From the NCBI GenBank assembly GCA_963719875.1, contig CAVRDJ010000002.1, positions 1,736,001-1,800,000 on the forward strand: a stretch of DNA of 64,000 nucleotides, given 5' to 3'. Each line of letters begins with the position of its first letter. Positions within the stretch are counted from its first letter, which is position 1. The translations under genes and the position numbers were made by a program. Source of the DNA: Palsa-360 sp963719875. GTDB lineage: Bacteria > Acidobacteriota > Terriglobia > Acidiferrales > UBA7541. A model generated the notes under the pieces. The model made no database searches. It saw only the letters and a program-made list of their open reading frames with translations, and was not told where the DNA came from. This document shows positions 54,514 to 62,881 of this stretch, one piece after another.

Positions 54514-55961
54514 GGCGTCACCACGGGAGACAGAGGATTCAAAGTTCCACTAGCCAGTTCAAGGTTCGCGTATCCGGTATGGTAGCGATAGACGGCTTCC
54601 CAATAATCCGTCTGGCTGCGTCGCGCGGCCTCTTCGGCGGCCATCAGGTCGGTAATCGTCGAAAGTCCTGAGTCGTAGCGGTTCTGATTGATGCGCAGAC
54701 TTTCCTGCGCCTCTGCGATCGTTGCGCGAGCCATTTCTATCTGCTGGCGGGCCGCATCCATATCGTAGTAGGCGCGACGGACTTCCAACCGGACAGCATC
54801 GCTGGCCATTTCCTTTACGGCCACAACCTTCTCCTGCATCGCTCGCTCACGCGAAAGCTGAGCGCGCTTCGCTCCACCTTCGAAGAGATCGAACTGGACC
54901 TCAACTCCTGCTAGCCAGTTATTCCCGCCCCCTCCGGAGACGAAAGTTGGGTTGTCGGCTTCCCACCCTGCAAACGCATTGACTCGCGGTCCGAAGGCCG
55001 ACTTCGCGATCGCCACGCTCTGCTGCTGCGCCGCCTCCTCCGAGTGAACCCGTTTCAAATCCGGGCGCATCTCTACTGCTTGTTTCTCCGCTTCTTCAAG
55101 TGATGTTGTCGGAAGACTCCTTTCTGCCAGCGTGTCGGTTGGATCAAATTCGGTTTCCGTCGAGACGCCCATGGTCGTGCTCAACTGCGCTCCAGCTAAC
55201 GCGAGGTTGTTCTGAGCGCGAATGAGTTCCTGCTTCCGTGCCGCCAGCCGCACCTGGGCGCTCAGGTAGTCGGATTCCACAACGACGCCGCTTTCAAAAC
55301 GATCTCTGCTGCGATCCAGAATGGCCTGCGCCGTCTTCATGCTTTGCTCGGCGACTTCCAGTTGCTTCCTCGCGAGCAGCATGCCGTAGTAGGAGTCCAC
55401 AACGCGGAAGATGATTTCCTGGTCGGTGCGTTCCAGTTGATGGCCAGCGGCGTCCTTCGCGCGCTCCGCGCGTTTCACCGCGCGCCAACTGCCGAACGAA
55501 TCGAAGAGATTCCAGGTTCCGCCAAAGCGTGTCGCGAAATTGCCGAAGGGCGCGGGAGTATTCAGGGCGTTCAGGGCGAAGTCTGCCGTCGTGAACCGCT
55601 GCTGTCGCAACCTGCTGCCGAAGACGTACACCGGGTCGTTGCCACGCGTAGCCGTCTCGGAAAAAGTGACGTGTGGCAAAAGGAAAGACCGAGCTTCCTT
55701 CACGCCGGCTGATACAGCTTTTGTGTCGGCGAGCGCCGCTTTGCGTTCGGGGTTCTTTTCCAGCGAGATGCTGACCGCCTGTTGAAGCGTAAGGGGAGAG
55801 GGTTGTTGTGCTTGCTGCGCCAAGAGCAACCCCGGAATCGAAAATGCGAGAAGCAAGATCATCAAGGCATTCTCTGCAAAACGAGATACGCGTTCCAATC
55901 CCACAAGGGTTCGTGGCGGGCTCTGACTTTTTTTACCGTCTTGTCGTCTGCAGATTCTCAT
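54510..55961 (-). CDS. TolC-family outer-membrane efflux protein
   Basis: 483 residues. Signal peptide after a long basic N-terminus (MILLLAFSIPGLLLAQQAQ; the Met at residue 34 may be the true start). Two OEP repeats follow: SLEKNPERKAALADTKAVSA and VVDSYYGMLLARKQLEVAEQ, ending with GYANLELASGTLNPLSP. It forms the outer-membrane channel of the pump. ATG 55961 lies nine bases after the osmC stop and is preceded by AGGGTGAAG. Confidence 0.93.
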   Translation of the reverse strand: MRICRRQDGKKSQSPPRTLVGLERVSRFAENALMILLLAFSIPGLLLAQQAQQPSPLTLQQAVSISLEKNPERKAALADTKAVSAGVKEARSFLLPHVTFSETATRGNDPVYVFGSRLRQQRFTTADFALNALNTPAPFGNFATRFGGTWNLFDSFGSWRAVKRAERAKDAAGHQLERTDQEIIFRVVDSYYGMLLARKQLEVAEQSMKTAQAILDRSRDRFESGVVVESDYLSAQVRLAARKQELIRAQNNLALAGAQLSTTMGVSTETEFDPTDTLAERSLPTTSLEEAEKQAVEMRPDLKRVHSEEAAQQQSVAIAKSAFGPRVNAFAGWEADNPTFVSGGGGNNWLAGVEVQFDLFEGGAKRAQLSRERAMQEKVVAVKEMASDAVRLEVRRAYYDMDAARQQIEMARATIAEAQESLRINQNRYDSGLSTITDLMAAEEAARRSQTDYWEAVYRYHTGYANLELASGTLNPLSPVVTP

Positions 55962-55970
55962 TGCAGGTCT

Positions 55971-56435
55971 TCACCCTTGTACACTTGCCACAATCGGTGC
56001 GAGCCATGGCGTTTTCTCTTCGACGATTTCGTAGGTGGTGTCCAGTTTGGCCGTTTGCTTCACCATCGCGCCCACGGAGCAATACTTTTCTTCTGACAGA
56101 CGGATGGCTTCCTCGATTGCGGCGGGATCTATTTCGACCCCAGTGACCACGTGGTGGAGACGAACCGCAGTAAACACCTGGGGTGGACGCTCCGCCTGGT
56201 CGGCCTCCACCCGGACTTCGTATCCGGTCACCTTTTGGTGGTACTTCTGCCGTAGGATGGTGACAACATCGAAGGCCGTGCAGCCCGCCAGCCCCGCCGC
56301 GACTAGCTCAATGGGTTTGGGACCCGTGCCCCCGGCTGCGTCGTCGAGCAGAATATGGTGTTCACTGCCAGTCGTCGCTACGAACTGGCGATCTGCATGG
56401 AGTGGGTGAGTAAGTACAACCTTGGATGTGATCAT
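55971..56435 (-). CDS. OsmC/Ohr-family thiol peroxidase-like protein
   Basis: 154 residues. Both redox cysteines appear: AAGLAGCTAFDVVTILRQKY and SEEKYCSVGAMVKQT. Its sequence falls in the OsmC/YhfA side rather than Ohr. It likely removes organic or other peroxides, or handles reactive sulfur. GGGAGGC lies five bases before ATG 56435. It is the first gene of a five-gene minus-strand operon leading to the RND pump. Confidence 0.92.
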   Translation of the reverse strand: MITSKVVLTHPLHADRQFVATTGSEHHILLDDAAGGTGPKPIELVAAGLAGCTAFDVVTILRQKYHQKVTGYEVRVEADQAERPPQVFTAVRLHHVVTGVEIDPAAIEEAIRLSEEKYCSVGAMVKQTAKLDTTYEIVEEKTPWLAPIVASVQG

Positions 56436-56737
56436 TTGTGCCTCCCATCGGCCCTGTCTTTCGAGGCCCTACAGATAAATGCAAGGAAACCTATTCTGTT
56501 ACACGAAAAGCATTCATAAATCGGGAAGAAACCCGGGGCGATGTATCCCAAGAATTGTGGCCGGACGGCTGCCAATTGTTCCCCCGGCCATATTGGCTGG
56601 GAAGCCAGGGCGGTAACTGTGATGAGGATCACAGATCGATGTGATATGGGGAATGTCACGCCACGGAAGGAAGTCGAATCCGGCAGAGGAAAGCGCGGAA
56701 CGAATCCGGAGCGGTTCGTGGAACGGCTAACTTCGAC
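56436..56737. other. Promoter region of the osmC-RND operon
   Basis: About 300 bases between the sigma gene stop and osmC start. It contains the CRP-like site at 56618-56633 and nothing coding. Confidence 0.6.
56618..56633. promoter_or_regulatory. CRP/FNR-type palindromic site
   Basis: TGTGA-TGAGGA-TCACA, an exact match to the TGTGA-N6-TCACA consensus of CRP. It lies 183 bases upstream of osmC. Binding not tested. Confidence 0.6.
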
Positions 56738-57733
56738 TCACTTCGCGACGCGTCTCGTCATCTTGCTCATTAATCCTTGATACTCCGCCATCAATTCGCG
56801 TCTGAGGCTGGCCGCCAGACGCGGGTCCGGCGATTCATTTGGCGCGGATCGGCACTGCTGGATCGACTTCTCGATGCTCGATAGAAAGGCCTTACAGGGC
56901 TCGCAGCCATCCATGTGCTTTTCCAGCTCTTCACAAAGGGAATCATCAAGCTGGTCATCAAGGTAGTTTGAGAGTTCGGCGAACATTTCTTTGCAGCGCC
57001 GTTGTCGCGGTTGTACGGAGAGGTGTATTTTCTCGGAGGGTTCCGCCGTTTGATGGCGCATACGATGCTGGTCCTGTTTGGCCAGTTCCTTCCGCACGAA
57101 GAGTCGCGCCCGGTGCAGCCGCACGCGGATTGTCCCGAGCCGGAGGCCTGTAATTTCGGCGACGTCCCCATCGGACAGCTCCTCCATATCATGCAGTACA
57201 AGAATGAGCCGATACTCCGCAGGCAGTCTCTGTACTGCTTCCCGAAGACGCTTGGCATTCTCGCGGCGCAATAAAGAAGTCTCCGGCGTTCCATCGGAAC
57301 TGCTCGAAAGCTTTTGCAATTCCCGACGGTCGGGCATCAGTTCTTCGAGGGAGAGATCTTCCTTGGGAGCGAATTTGCTCTTTCGCCGGCTCATCAGGCA
57401 GCGGTTCTTGGCGACCTTATAAAGCCAAACCATCAAAGCCTTAGGATTGTCGAACTTTGGCAGGATGGGAAGCGATTTGAGGAGCACTTCCTGCATGGTG
57501 TCCTCGGCGTCTTGCCGCTGCCCGCACACTTTCATGCTGAAGGCGAAGACTGTGTTCTGTAACAAAGCCAGCGCTTCTTCCAAAGACTTTTGATCTTTTC
57601 GCTGAATCAATTGAACGACTTGCTCGATCTCGGGTCGCACGGGATAACTGTAGCACGGCGAGCTGTAACTGAAATGTGGTCGCTGATTCTCGGAATGAAG
57701 ACAAGTGTCAAAGGCCTCAAGGCTTGAGTCCAT
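56738..57733 (-). CDS. ECF sigma factor with C-terminal zinc-finger anti-sigma-like domain
   Basis: 331 residues. Sigma region 2 (VFAFSMKVCGQRQDAEDTMQ) and region 4 (LPAEYRLILVLHDMEELSDG, then DVAEITGLRLGTIRVRLHRA) are intact. After a linker comes a zf-HC2-like part, CKEMFAELSNYLDD with HMDGCEPCKAF (HxxxCxxC), normally found in a separate anti-sigma factor, about residues 255-305. So sigma and its brake appear fused in one chain. Start at 57733 is the first Met; GTG 57640 is an alternative that would shorten the tail before region 2. Ribosome site weak. Confidence 0.88.
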   Translation of the reverse strand: MDSSLEAFDTCLHSENQRPHFSYSSPCYSYPVRPEIEQVVQLIQRKDQKSLEEALALLQNTVFAFSMKVCGQRQDAEDTMQEVLLKSLPILPKFDNPKALMVWLYKVAKNRCLMSRRKSKFAPKEDLSLEELMPDRRELQKLSSSSDGTPETSLLRRENAKRLREAVQRLPAEYRLILVLHDMEELSDGDVAEITGLRLGTIRVRLHRARLFVRKELAKQDQHRMRHQTAEPSEKIHLSVQPRQRRCKEMFAELSNYLDDQLDDSLCEELEKHMDGCEPCKAFLSSIEKSIQQCRSAPNESPDPRLAASLRRELMAEYQGLMSKMTRRVAK

Positions 57734-57991
57734 TCTTCGACAACACTCCGCGAGCGGGCGGTGGAAATGATGAAGGGGCCCTCACGGCTTCTGTCGTGGA
57801 CAATATGTGACGGTTTTTGTTGGGTATGACATGAACTCCATTGGCCGCTGCTTACCCCCCAGCGACGCAATCCTGTGGCGCTCGTTAGCGTCGGCTCGGA
57901 ATTCCTGTGACACTGCGCACATGGCCATGTGACATGCCTCATCGCGCCTTCTCGAATGACTGTACCAAAATAGTTTTAGTAGGAGGTGCCC
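57734..57991. other. Divergent region between sigma and Cys-rich protein genes
   Basis: Contains a CRP-like site at 57906-57921 facing the plus-strand gene. No gene seen. Confidence 0.5.
57906..57921. promoter_or_regulatory. CRP/FNR-type site, one mismatch
   Basis: TGTGA-CACTGC-GCACA matches TGTGA-N6-TCACA except one base. It is 71 bases upstream of ATG 57992, a distance fitting class I activation if the transcript starts near 57980 (inference). Confidence 0.5.
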
Positions 57992-58705
57992 ATGTACAAA
58001 GATGAGCGAGACCTATTGGATGTCCTCAAGGCTGAACTCGCATTCCTGCAAAAAGGCGGCTACGACCGCTCGGTACGCGAGTCCTGGAGGCAGCCGCTCA
58101 TTTTCGAGGATTCACCAAGCTGTATGAATTACCATTCCAAAGAGAATCCTGGCCCGTGCTCTGACTGCGTCTTGATGCAACTCGTGCCGCCACAGTTTCG
58201 CGGGAAGCAGATTCCGTGCCGGCATATCCCCTTCAACGCCGAGGGCGAGACGCTGGACTTGCTCTGGCGGTACTCCGACCAGTTCGAAATCGAAGAAGTA
58301 TTCGGAAATTGGCTCCGGACAACGATCGCGGCGCTCGAAGAGGCACGGCAAGCATCACGCGCCGAGGGAAACCCGCATTCGGCGCCTAGCGGTGTCGAAG
58401 CGACAGGGGAGCGCCTGTTTCAAAAGTTGCCCCCGAAATGTGCCAACCCTGCCTGTCCCAACGCGTTTCGTTGGCTGGCGGGAGGCAAATTCTTCCGTTT
58501 TCGGCAAGAGCTTGCGGCCTCGCACTCGAAGGACAAAGGTGCTCCTGCGATGCTCGGAATTCCCGGAGTGGAGGATTACTGGCTCTGCGAGCACTGTTCG
58601 CACATATACACTCTCGCGTTTGAGGATGATAAAGGTGTGAGGTTGAAGTTGCTCTGGACTGAGCTCCTGGTTGACGATTGCCCGAAGCAATTGACGGCTA
58701 GCTAG
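57992..58705 (+). CDS. Cysteine-rich hypothetical protein
   Basis: 237 residues from ATG 57992, preceded by AGGAGGTGCCC. Contains CSDCVLMQLVPPQF, CANPACPNAFRW and CEHCSHIYTLAF, several pairs that could bind zinc or iron-sulfur. Helical parts (LLDVLKAELAFLQKGGYDRS) follow no family I know. It lies behind a CRP-like site within the stress block, so an oxygen- or metal-related function is possible but not shown. Confidence 0.72.
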   Translation: MYKDERDLLDVLKAELAFLQKGGYDRSVRESWRQPLIFEDSPSCMNYHSKENPGPCSDCVLMQLVPPQFRGKQIPCRHIPFNAEGETLDLLWRYSDQFEIEEVFGNWLRTTIAALEEARQASRAEGNPHSAPSGVEATGERLFQKLPPKCANPACPNAFRWLAGGKFFRFRQELAASHSKDKGAPAMLGIPGVEDYWLCEHCSHIYTLAFEDDKGVRLKLLWTELLVDDCPKQLTAS

Positions 58706-58846
58706 CCTTTAGCTGCTCGATGGCGATGAAAGAGTACGATCTATGGGGCTTTCCTCATGGGGGCAATTCCTGAAATGAGGTAGGCTATGCTGGCATGTCA
58801 TCGGAGACTGCGGAAAATGATACGGGAGACGAATGGAGCATGCACC

Positions 58847-60787
58847 TTAGAAATCCGTCATATTGTGGAAAGGGAGGGCTACGCGAACCGCGTTGAGAAC
58901 AGCTGCCAAGTCAATGAATTCCTGGGCGATGGCGCCTTCGATTGGCGAGAGCCAACCGAACGCTGCGGCTATCATTCCGATGACGCTGAGACCCATGCCA
59001 CCCAAAGCGCTGAGCAGCGCGATCGAACGCATCCGGCGGCCGATGTGCATCAACTCGTCTACTTTGCCGAGCGATGCGTCGAGTATCACTGCATCGGCGG
59101 CCTCCGCGGTGATGTCGCTGCTCATTCCAAACGCGACTCCAACCGTGGCCGCTTGCATCGCGGGAGCATCATTGATGCCGTCTCCAACAAACAATGTTTT
59201 GCTCCGCTGGGTTTCCTCCCGGACGATAGAGACTTTTTCCTCAGGACTCTTGCCCGCGTGTACTTCCGTGATCCCCACAACATCGGCCAAATAGCGAACT
59301 TCCGAATCGCGGTCGCCCGAAACGAGGAGGACGCGGCTGACATGATGCCGGGGACGAAGATGATTCACAAAGCTTCGGCCTCCGGCCCGGACTACGTCGC
59401 GAAACCGGAACGTCGCGGCGTATACGCCATCGATGAGGACCACGCATTCTAGGCCCACCGCCGCCACGGGTAAAGACAGATTCCGATCGGTTACTTTGTT
59501 TCGGCCCGTGATCCACACTTCTTGTCCGGCGACTTTTCCGCGCAGGCCCTCGCCCTGTTTCTCGCTGACTTCGGTGACCGGATCGAGTTCAATCCCAGCA
59601 TTGCGCGCGGCCTCGAGAAGGGCTCCGGCCAGCGGATGTTTTGAATAGCGCTCCAGGCTTGCGGCGATTCTCAGAACTTTGTTTTCCGATTCGCCGGGCG
59701 CACAAACAATTTCCGTGAGAGATGGGCGTCCATAAGTTAGCGTTCCGGTTTTGTCGAAAATTAAAATCTTGCATTGATTAATCTGTTCTAGCACGGCCGG
59801 GTTCTTGATGATGATGCTGCGCCGCGCGGAAAGTGAAATGGCCCCGATCACCGCCACGGGAATAGCCAGCAACAACGGGCAAGGCGTGGCGATCACGAGC
59901 ACGGCCAGAAATCGGTGGGGCTCTCCGCTCAGGATCCATGCAGCCAGCGCCAGCATAACAGCCAACGGCGTGTACCAGGCTCCCAACATATCGCCAAGCC
60001 GTCGTAGGCGCGGCCTCCGTTGCTGCGTTTCCTGCATCACCTGCATGATCTTTGCGTACCGCGAATCCATCGGAAGTTTTCCGGCCTGAATAGTGAGTGC
60101 GGCTTCGCCATTGACGGCTCCGGAAAGCACTTCGGATCCGGGTATCTTGGACATTTCGAACGGTTCACCAGTCAGGTAGGCTTCGTTCATTCTGCTCTGG
60201 CCTTCCAGCACAACTCCATCCACCGGGCAGATTTCATGCGGGAACACAACAAGCATGTCTCCTACCTGGATGGATTTGATTTCAATGTCGGTGATTTCAC
60301 TTCCCAACTTCCGGTGTGCTGTTTGCGGCATCCGCTGGGACAATGCTTTGAGCACGGAAGATGCGCGTCGCGCCGCGAATGTTTCGAGAGCCGTGCCGCC
60401 TGAAAGCATCAATACGACGATCGAGCCGACCAGGTACTGTCCCATCAGAACAGAGACCACGATGGAAAGACCCGCCAGCAAATCGGAGCCAAACTCGAGC
60501 GCGAATACCCTGCGAGCGAGACGAACCACGAGAGGGAGGCCGCCCAGAATCAGGGTGAGATAAAGGGGAACGAATTGAGCCAGAGAAGAAGCCTGAAAGC
60601 CATACCGCAGTGCCAAGTGTGCTGCGATACCTGTGGCCGCCAGGGTCGCGATGAAGAAATCGGACCGGGATGCAGGATCTACGTCGTCCCGAGAAGGATC
60701 CCGGGGTTGAGGGCCGGGCCTTTGATCGACACGACTCGAAATCCCCTCAACCCCAGGCTCTGTTGATGCGATGGGCATATGCGTCAC
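58847..60787 (-). CDS. P1B-like heavy-metal P-type ATPase without N-terminal metal-binding domain
   Basis: 646 residues. Catalytic core intact: TGEPFEMSKI, the phosphorylation site IFDKTGTLTYGRPS (Asp near 344), KHPLAGALLEAA (HP motif), and VGDGINDAPAMQ (near 533). The membrane cation motif is TPCPLLLAIPVA (near residue 301) instead of CPC or SPC. No N-terminal HMA or histidine-rich metal domain. It should pump a metal or other cation; specificity is uncertain. GTG 60787 has GAGG five bases upstream (ATG 60778 is an alternative). Starts 18 bases after the universal stress gene, forming an operon. Confidence 0.9.
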   Translation of the reverse strand: MTHMPIASTEPGVEGISSRVDQRPGPQPRDPSRDDVDPASRSDFFIATLAATGIAAHLALRYGFQASSLAQFVPLYLTLILGGLPLVVRLARRVFALEFGSDLLAGLSIVVSVLMGQYLVGSIVVLMLSGGTALETFAARRASSVLKALSQRMPQTAHRKLGSEITDIEIKSIQVGDMLVVFPHEICPVDGVVLEGQSRMNEAYLTGEPFEMSKIPGSEVLSGAVNGEAALTIQAGKLPMDSRYAKIMQVMQETQQRRPRLRRLGDMLGAWYTPLAVMLALAAWILSGEPHRFLAVLVIATPCPLLLAIPVAVIGAISLSARRSIIIKNPAVLEQINQCKILIFDKTGTLTYGRPSLTEIVCAPGESENKVLRIAASLERYSKHPLAGALLEAARNAGIELDPVTEVSEKQGEGLRGKVAGQEVWITGRNKVTDRNLSLPVAAVGLECVVLIDGVYAATFRFRDVVRAGGRSFVNHLRPRHHVSRVLLVSGDRDSEVRYLADVVGITEVHAGKSPEEKVSIVREETQRSKTLFVGDGINDAPAMQAATVGVAFGMSSDITAEAADAVILDASLGKVDELMHIGRRMRSIALLSALGGMGLSVIGMIAAAFGWLSPIEGAIAQEFIDLAAVLNAVRVALPFHNMTDF

Positions 60788-60805
60788 ACAGGCCTCGATG
60801 GCCTC

Positions 60806-61699
60806 TTACCCGCGGACGGTGAGGACCGGGCACTCGGCTTGCGTGACAATGCGGTGCGCCGTCGGACGGAACAAGTGTGTTGTCGCGCCCATATGGCCTG
60901 CTGCCCCGCGGACACCAAGAACGATCAGGTCGGCTCCCAGCGCTATGGCGACTTCCATGATTTTTTCCGCCGCAGGGCCCTTCTCCACCCTGAAGTTCGG
61001 CTCACACCAGGGCTTCGCTTCAGATGGCACCAATTCACGGAGCCGACGTAGTGTTGATTCGATGTAATTCCCGGCGTGAACCAATTCTCCCACTTCCGGC
61101 TCTCCGATGACGTGGAGGATCGTCAGCCGCGCCTGGTGTTCCTGCGCCAAAGAAACTGCGTAAGGTAGTGCACTCAACGATTCCGGAGAGAAGTCGGTCG
61201 CATAGAGAATTTCCTTCATTTCCAGGCGGCGTTCCGTGTCCCTGGAAATGTGCGGGCCAACAGTCAGCACCGGACATGGGGCGCTTCGGAAAATCTCCTC
61301 GGCAACAGAGCCGAGCAGGGCCCTTCCCAAGCCCGTCCGTCCCTTTGTGCCGATCACAAGCAGGTCGATGTTCTGCTGCCGCACCATGTCGGAGAGCGTG
61401 GACCAGACGTCGCCCTCGCTGACGGTGACAGCATGCGGAAAGCCTGCAAACATCTCGTGCAATTCCTGAGCCTCGAACTTGGCTTGTTCCCCTGCTGCTT
61501 CGATGACTTGCGGTATCATCTCCGGCCCGACAATCGGATAAGTGGCAGGAAGCCGGACGTGAACTGCCTGCACTTTGGCCTGGTACTGTTTCGACAGTCC
61601 TTTAACGTATGGGAGTGCAGCCTCAGCCGCCGGTGAGAAATCAGTTGCATACAAAATGTTCTGGAGTGAAATCCGTGGTTGTGTGGCAGTCGCGTTCAT
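60806..61699 (-). CDS. Tandem universal stress protein (two UspA domains)
   Basis: 297 residues with two UspA units: NILYATDFSPAAEAALPYVK and EILYATDFSPESLSALPYAV start each, and GTKGRTGLGRALLGSVAEEI and GVRGAAGHMGATTHLFRPTA carry the nucleotide-binding GxxG...G(S/T) loops. Cytosolic; role in stationary phase or hypoxia survival. GGGAGG precedes ATG 61699. Two CRP-like sites lie 50-87 bases upstream. First in operon with the P-type ATPase. Confidence 0.94.
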   Translation of the reverse strand: MNATATQPRISLQNILYATDFSPAAEAALPYVKGLSKQYQAKVQAVHVRLPATYPIVGPEMIPQVIEAAGEQAKFEAQELHEMFAGFPHAVTVSEGDVWSTLSDMVRQQNIDLLVIGTKGRTGLGRALLGSVAEEIFRSAPCPVLTVGPHISRDTERRLEMKEILYATDFSPESLSALPYAVSLAQEHQARLTILHVIGEPEVGELVHAGNYIESTLRRLRELVPSEAKPWCEPNFRVEKGPAAEKIMEVAIALGADLIVLGVRGAAGHMGATTHLFRPTAHRIVTQAECPVLTVRG

Positions 61700-61748
61700 A
61701 AACCACCTCCCCGCAGACCATACAATGCGCTTACGGGTGCGCGAAGAC

Positions 61749-61764
61749 TGTGATGTATGTCACC
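61749..61764. promoter_or_regulatory. CRP/FNR-type site, proximal of a tandem pair
   Basis: TGTGA-TGTATG-TCACC, one mismatch at the last base. Its centre is 57 bases from the usp start codon. Confidence 0.55.
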
Positions 61765-61770
61765 TTCTAC

Positions 61771-61786
61771 CGTGACTCGAATCACC
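61771..61786. promoter_or_regulatory. CRP/FNR-type site, distal of a tandem pair
   Basis: CGTGA-CTCGAA-TCACC, two mismatches. It begins exactly 22 bases after the first site, two helical turns, so both dimers would face the same side of DNA. Confidence 0.45.
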
Positions 61787-61893
61787 TCGCGCATCTCGCC
61801 TTCCCGCTATCTTGATTTTTGATATCGGATTGGCTTCACTCGGAGGAGGGCACCGCGGATATTAGAAAGATGATCGGAATATACATGATTCCA

Positions 61894-61919
61894 GTCAAAT
61901 TGCGAATTGTCAATTTGAC
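61894..61919. promoter_or_regulatory. Operator-like 26-bp inverted repeat
   Basis: GTCAAATTG-CGAATTGT-CAATTTGAC, 9-base perfect arms. It is not symmetrical with either neighbouring start, and no binding protein is predicted. It lies between the usp and pseudo-receiver genes. Confidence 0.4.
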
Positions 61920-62079
61920 CAACTGCATCAAGTCAGGCCCGGCAAAATAGGTCAGACATTCAGGTCTCTTGGTAACGCGCGCACACCTTGGCCTCGCGGT
62001 GAAGTTGCTTCGTTCTAGACTTCTGTCCCAGACGCTGCTCGCCGAGACCATTCAGTGGATCCGTTGATTTAACGCTACC

Positions 62080-62484
62080 TCAAGCTGCTGCATGAGTGGT
62101 TTCCTCGGGCTGAACCGTGTAGGCGAGGGCGGACCAGATGATTCTCTTAATTTCAGCAGGGTTGGGTGGGCAAACAATAAAATCAAATGCGCCGGCTCCC
62201 AGGGCTCTTAAATAGGAGTCCCAATCGGCATCGAGTGAAAGAACAATCACGGGAACGTGGACGGTTGATTTGTCTACTTCTCTCAAGACAGCTCGGAAAT
62301 CACCATCAGCCAGATTATCTCTGCACAGCACCACCCGGAACGCTTCTTGGCGCAATAGAGTACGAGCTTCTTCCAAGTTGGGGCAACGGATTGGGTCCAG
62401 TCCGCACTTGAGGAGCGCCGCGACGATTTTCTCTCGATCCCCTCCCGGATGATGAATGACTAATGCGTGATCGATCTTCGGCAT
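62080..62484 (-). CDS. Receiver-like (possibly degenerate) protein
   Basis: 134 residues from ATG 62484 after AGGAG. The fold of CheY is visible: DHALVIHHPGGDREKIVAAL, CPNLEEARTLLRQEAFRVVL, CRDNLADGDFRAVLREVD, VPVIVLSLDADWDSYLRALG and AGAFDFIVCPPNPAEI. There is an Asp in LCRDNLADG at the acceptor position, but the acidic pair at the start is replaced by HH and the Lys motif by CPP. It probably is a protein-binding or weakly phosphorylated adapter. Lies in the stress block with CRP-like sites around. Similar to 36340-36834. Confidence 0.7.
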   Translation of the reverse strand: MPKIDHALVIHHPGGDREKIVAALLKCGLDPIRCPNLEEARTLLRQEAFRVVLCRDNLADGDFRAVLREVDKSTVHVPVIVLSLDADWDSYLRALGAGAFDFIVCPPNPAEIKRIIWSALAYTVQPEETTHAAA

Positions 62485-62630
62485 TTCTGCTCCTGAGCGG
62501 GGAGATGCATACCCAATCCAGACTGCTAGTTTCGCCTCAAATGGCGGCTGGCTACGCTCCGGAGCTGGAAGCCCAGATGAAGGATGCGCACGTGCGGGTC
62601 GAACGAGTTGCAAGTACGGTTCTGATGCTT

Positions 62631-62646
62631 TGTGATCTCCATCACC
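62631..62646. promoter_or_regulatory. CRP/FNR-type site, one mismatch
   Basis: TGTGA-TCTCCA-TCACC. It is 84 bases upstream of the small membrane protein ATG (62730) and 147 bases from the pseudo-receiver start on the other strand; either could be controlled. Confidence 0.5.
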
Positions 62647-62729
62647 CGCAAGAGGAATACGGATCACACCCCAAGCCGATCCTTCGAGCTAACCTATAGG
62701 CGTTGGAGGGATGGCTAAAGGAGGATGTC

Positions 62730-62822
62730 ATGGTCAGCCAAGATTATCTCTTCATGGTGTTGCTTGTCATCAGCGTGCTCTACTTCGTCCATTGGGGCGG
62801 CGGTCACTCCTGGAGACATTGA
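62730..62822 (+). CDS. 30-residue single-helix membrane peptide
   Basis: ATG 62730 follows AAAGGAGGATGTC, a strong ribosome site. The peptide reads MVSQDYLFMVLLVISVLYFV and ends HWGGGHSWRH, so one membrane helix and a His/Gly-rich tail that might bind metal. Too short for typical gene callers. Preceded by a CRP-like site, followed by the DUF2934 protein gene 59 bases later. Confidence 0.65.
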   Translation: MVSQDYLFMVLLVISVLYFVHWGGGHSWRH

Positions 62823-62881
62823 GTTGTTTGGAAGGTAACTCTTTGCCTGCTGGAGAATGCAAAGATTGCGAGGTAGAAGAG

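Larger units (their letters stand above)
61700..62079. other. Promoter region of usp operon, with operator-like palindromes
   Basis: Contains two tandem CRP-like sites and a 26-bp inverted repeat (61894-61919). A 71-codon frame at 61836-62051 is not convincing. Confidence 0.55.

Noticed and set aside
61836..62051. 71-codon minus-strand frame with a hydrophobic end
   Set aside because: Overlaps the operator-like palindrome, has no ribosome site and no recognisable family.
62463..62699. Plus-strand frame antisense to the pseudo-receiver start
   Set aside because: Overlaps the start and ribosome site of the minus-strand gene, and has no ribosome site of its own.
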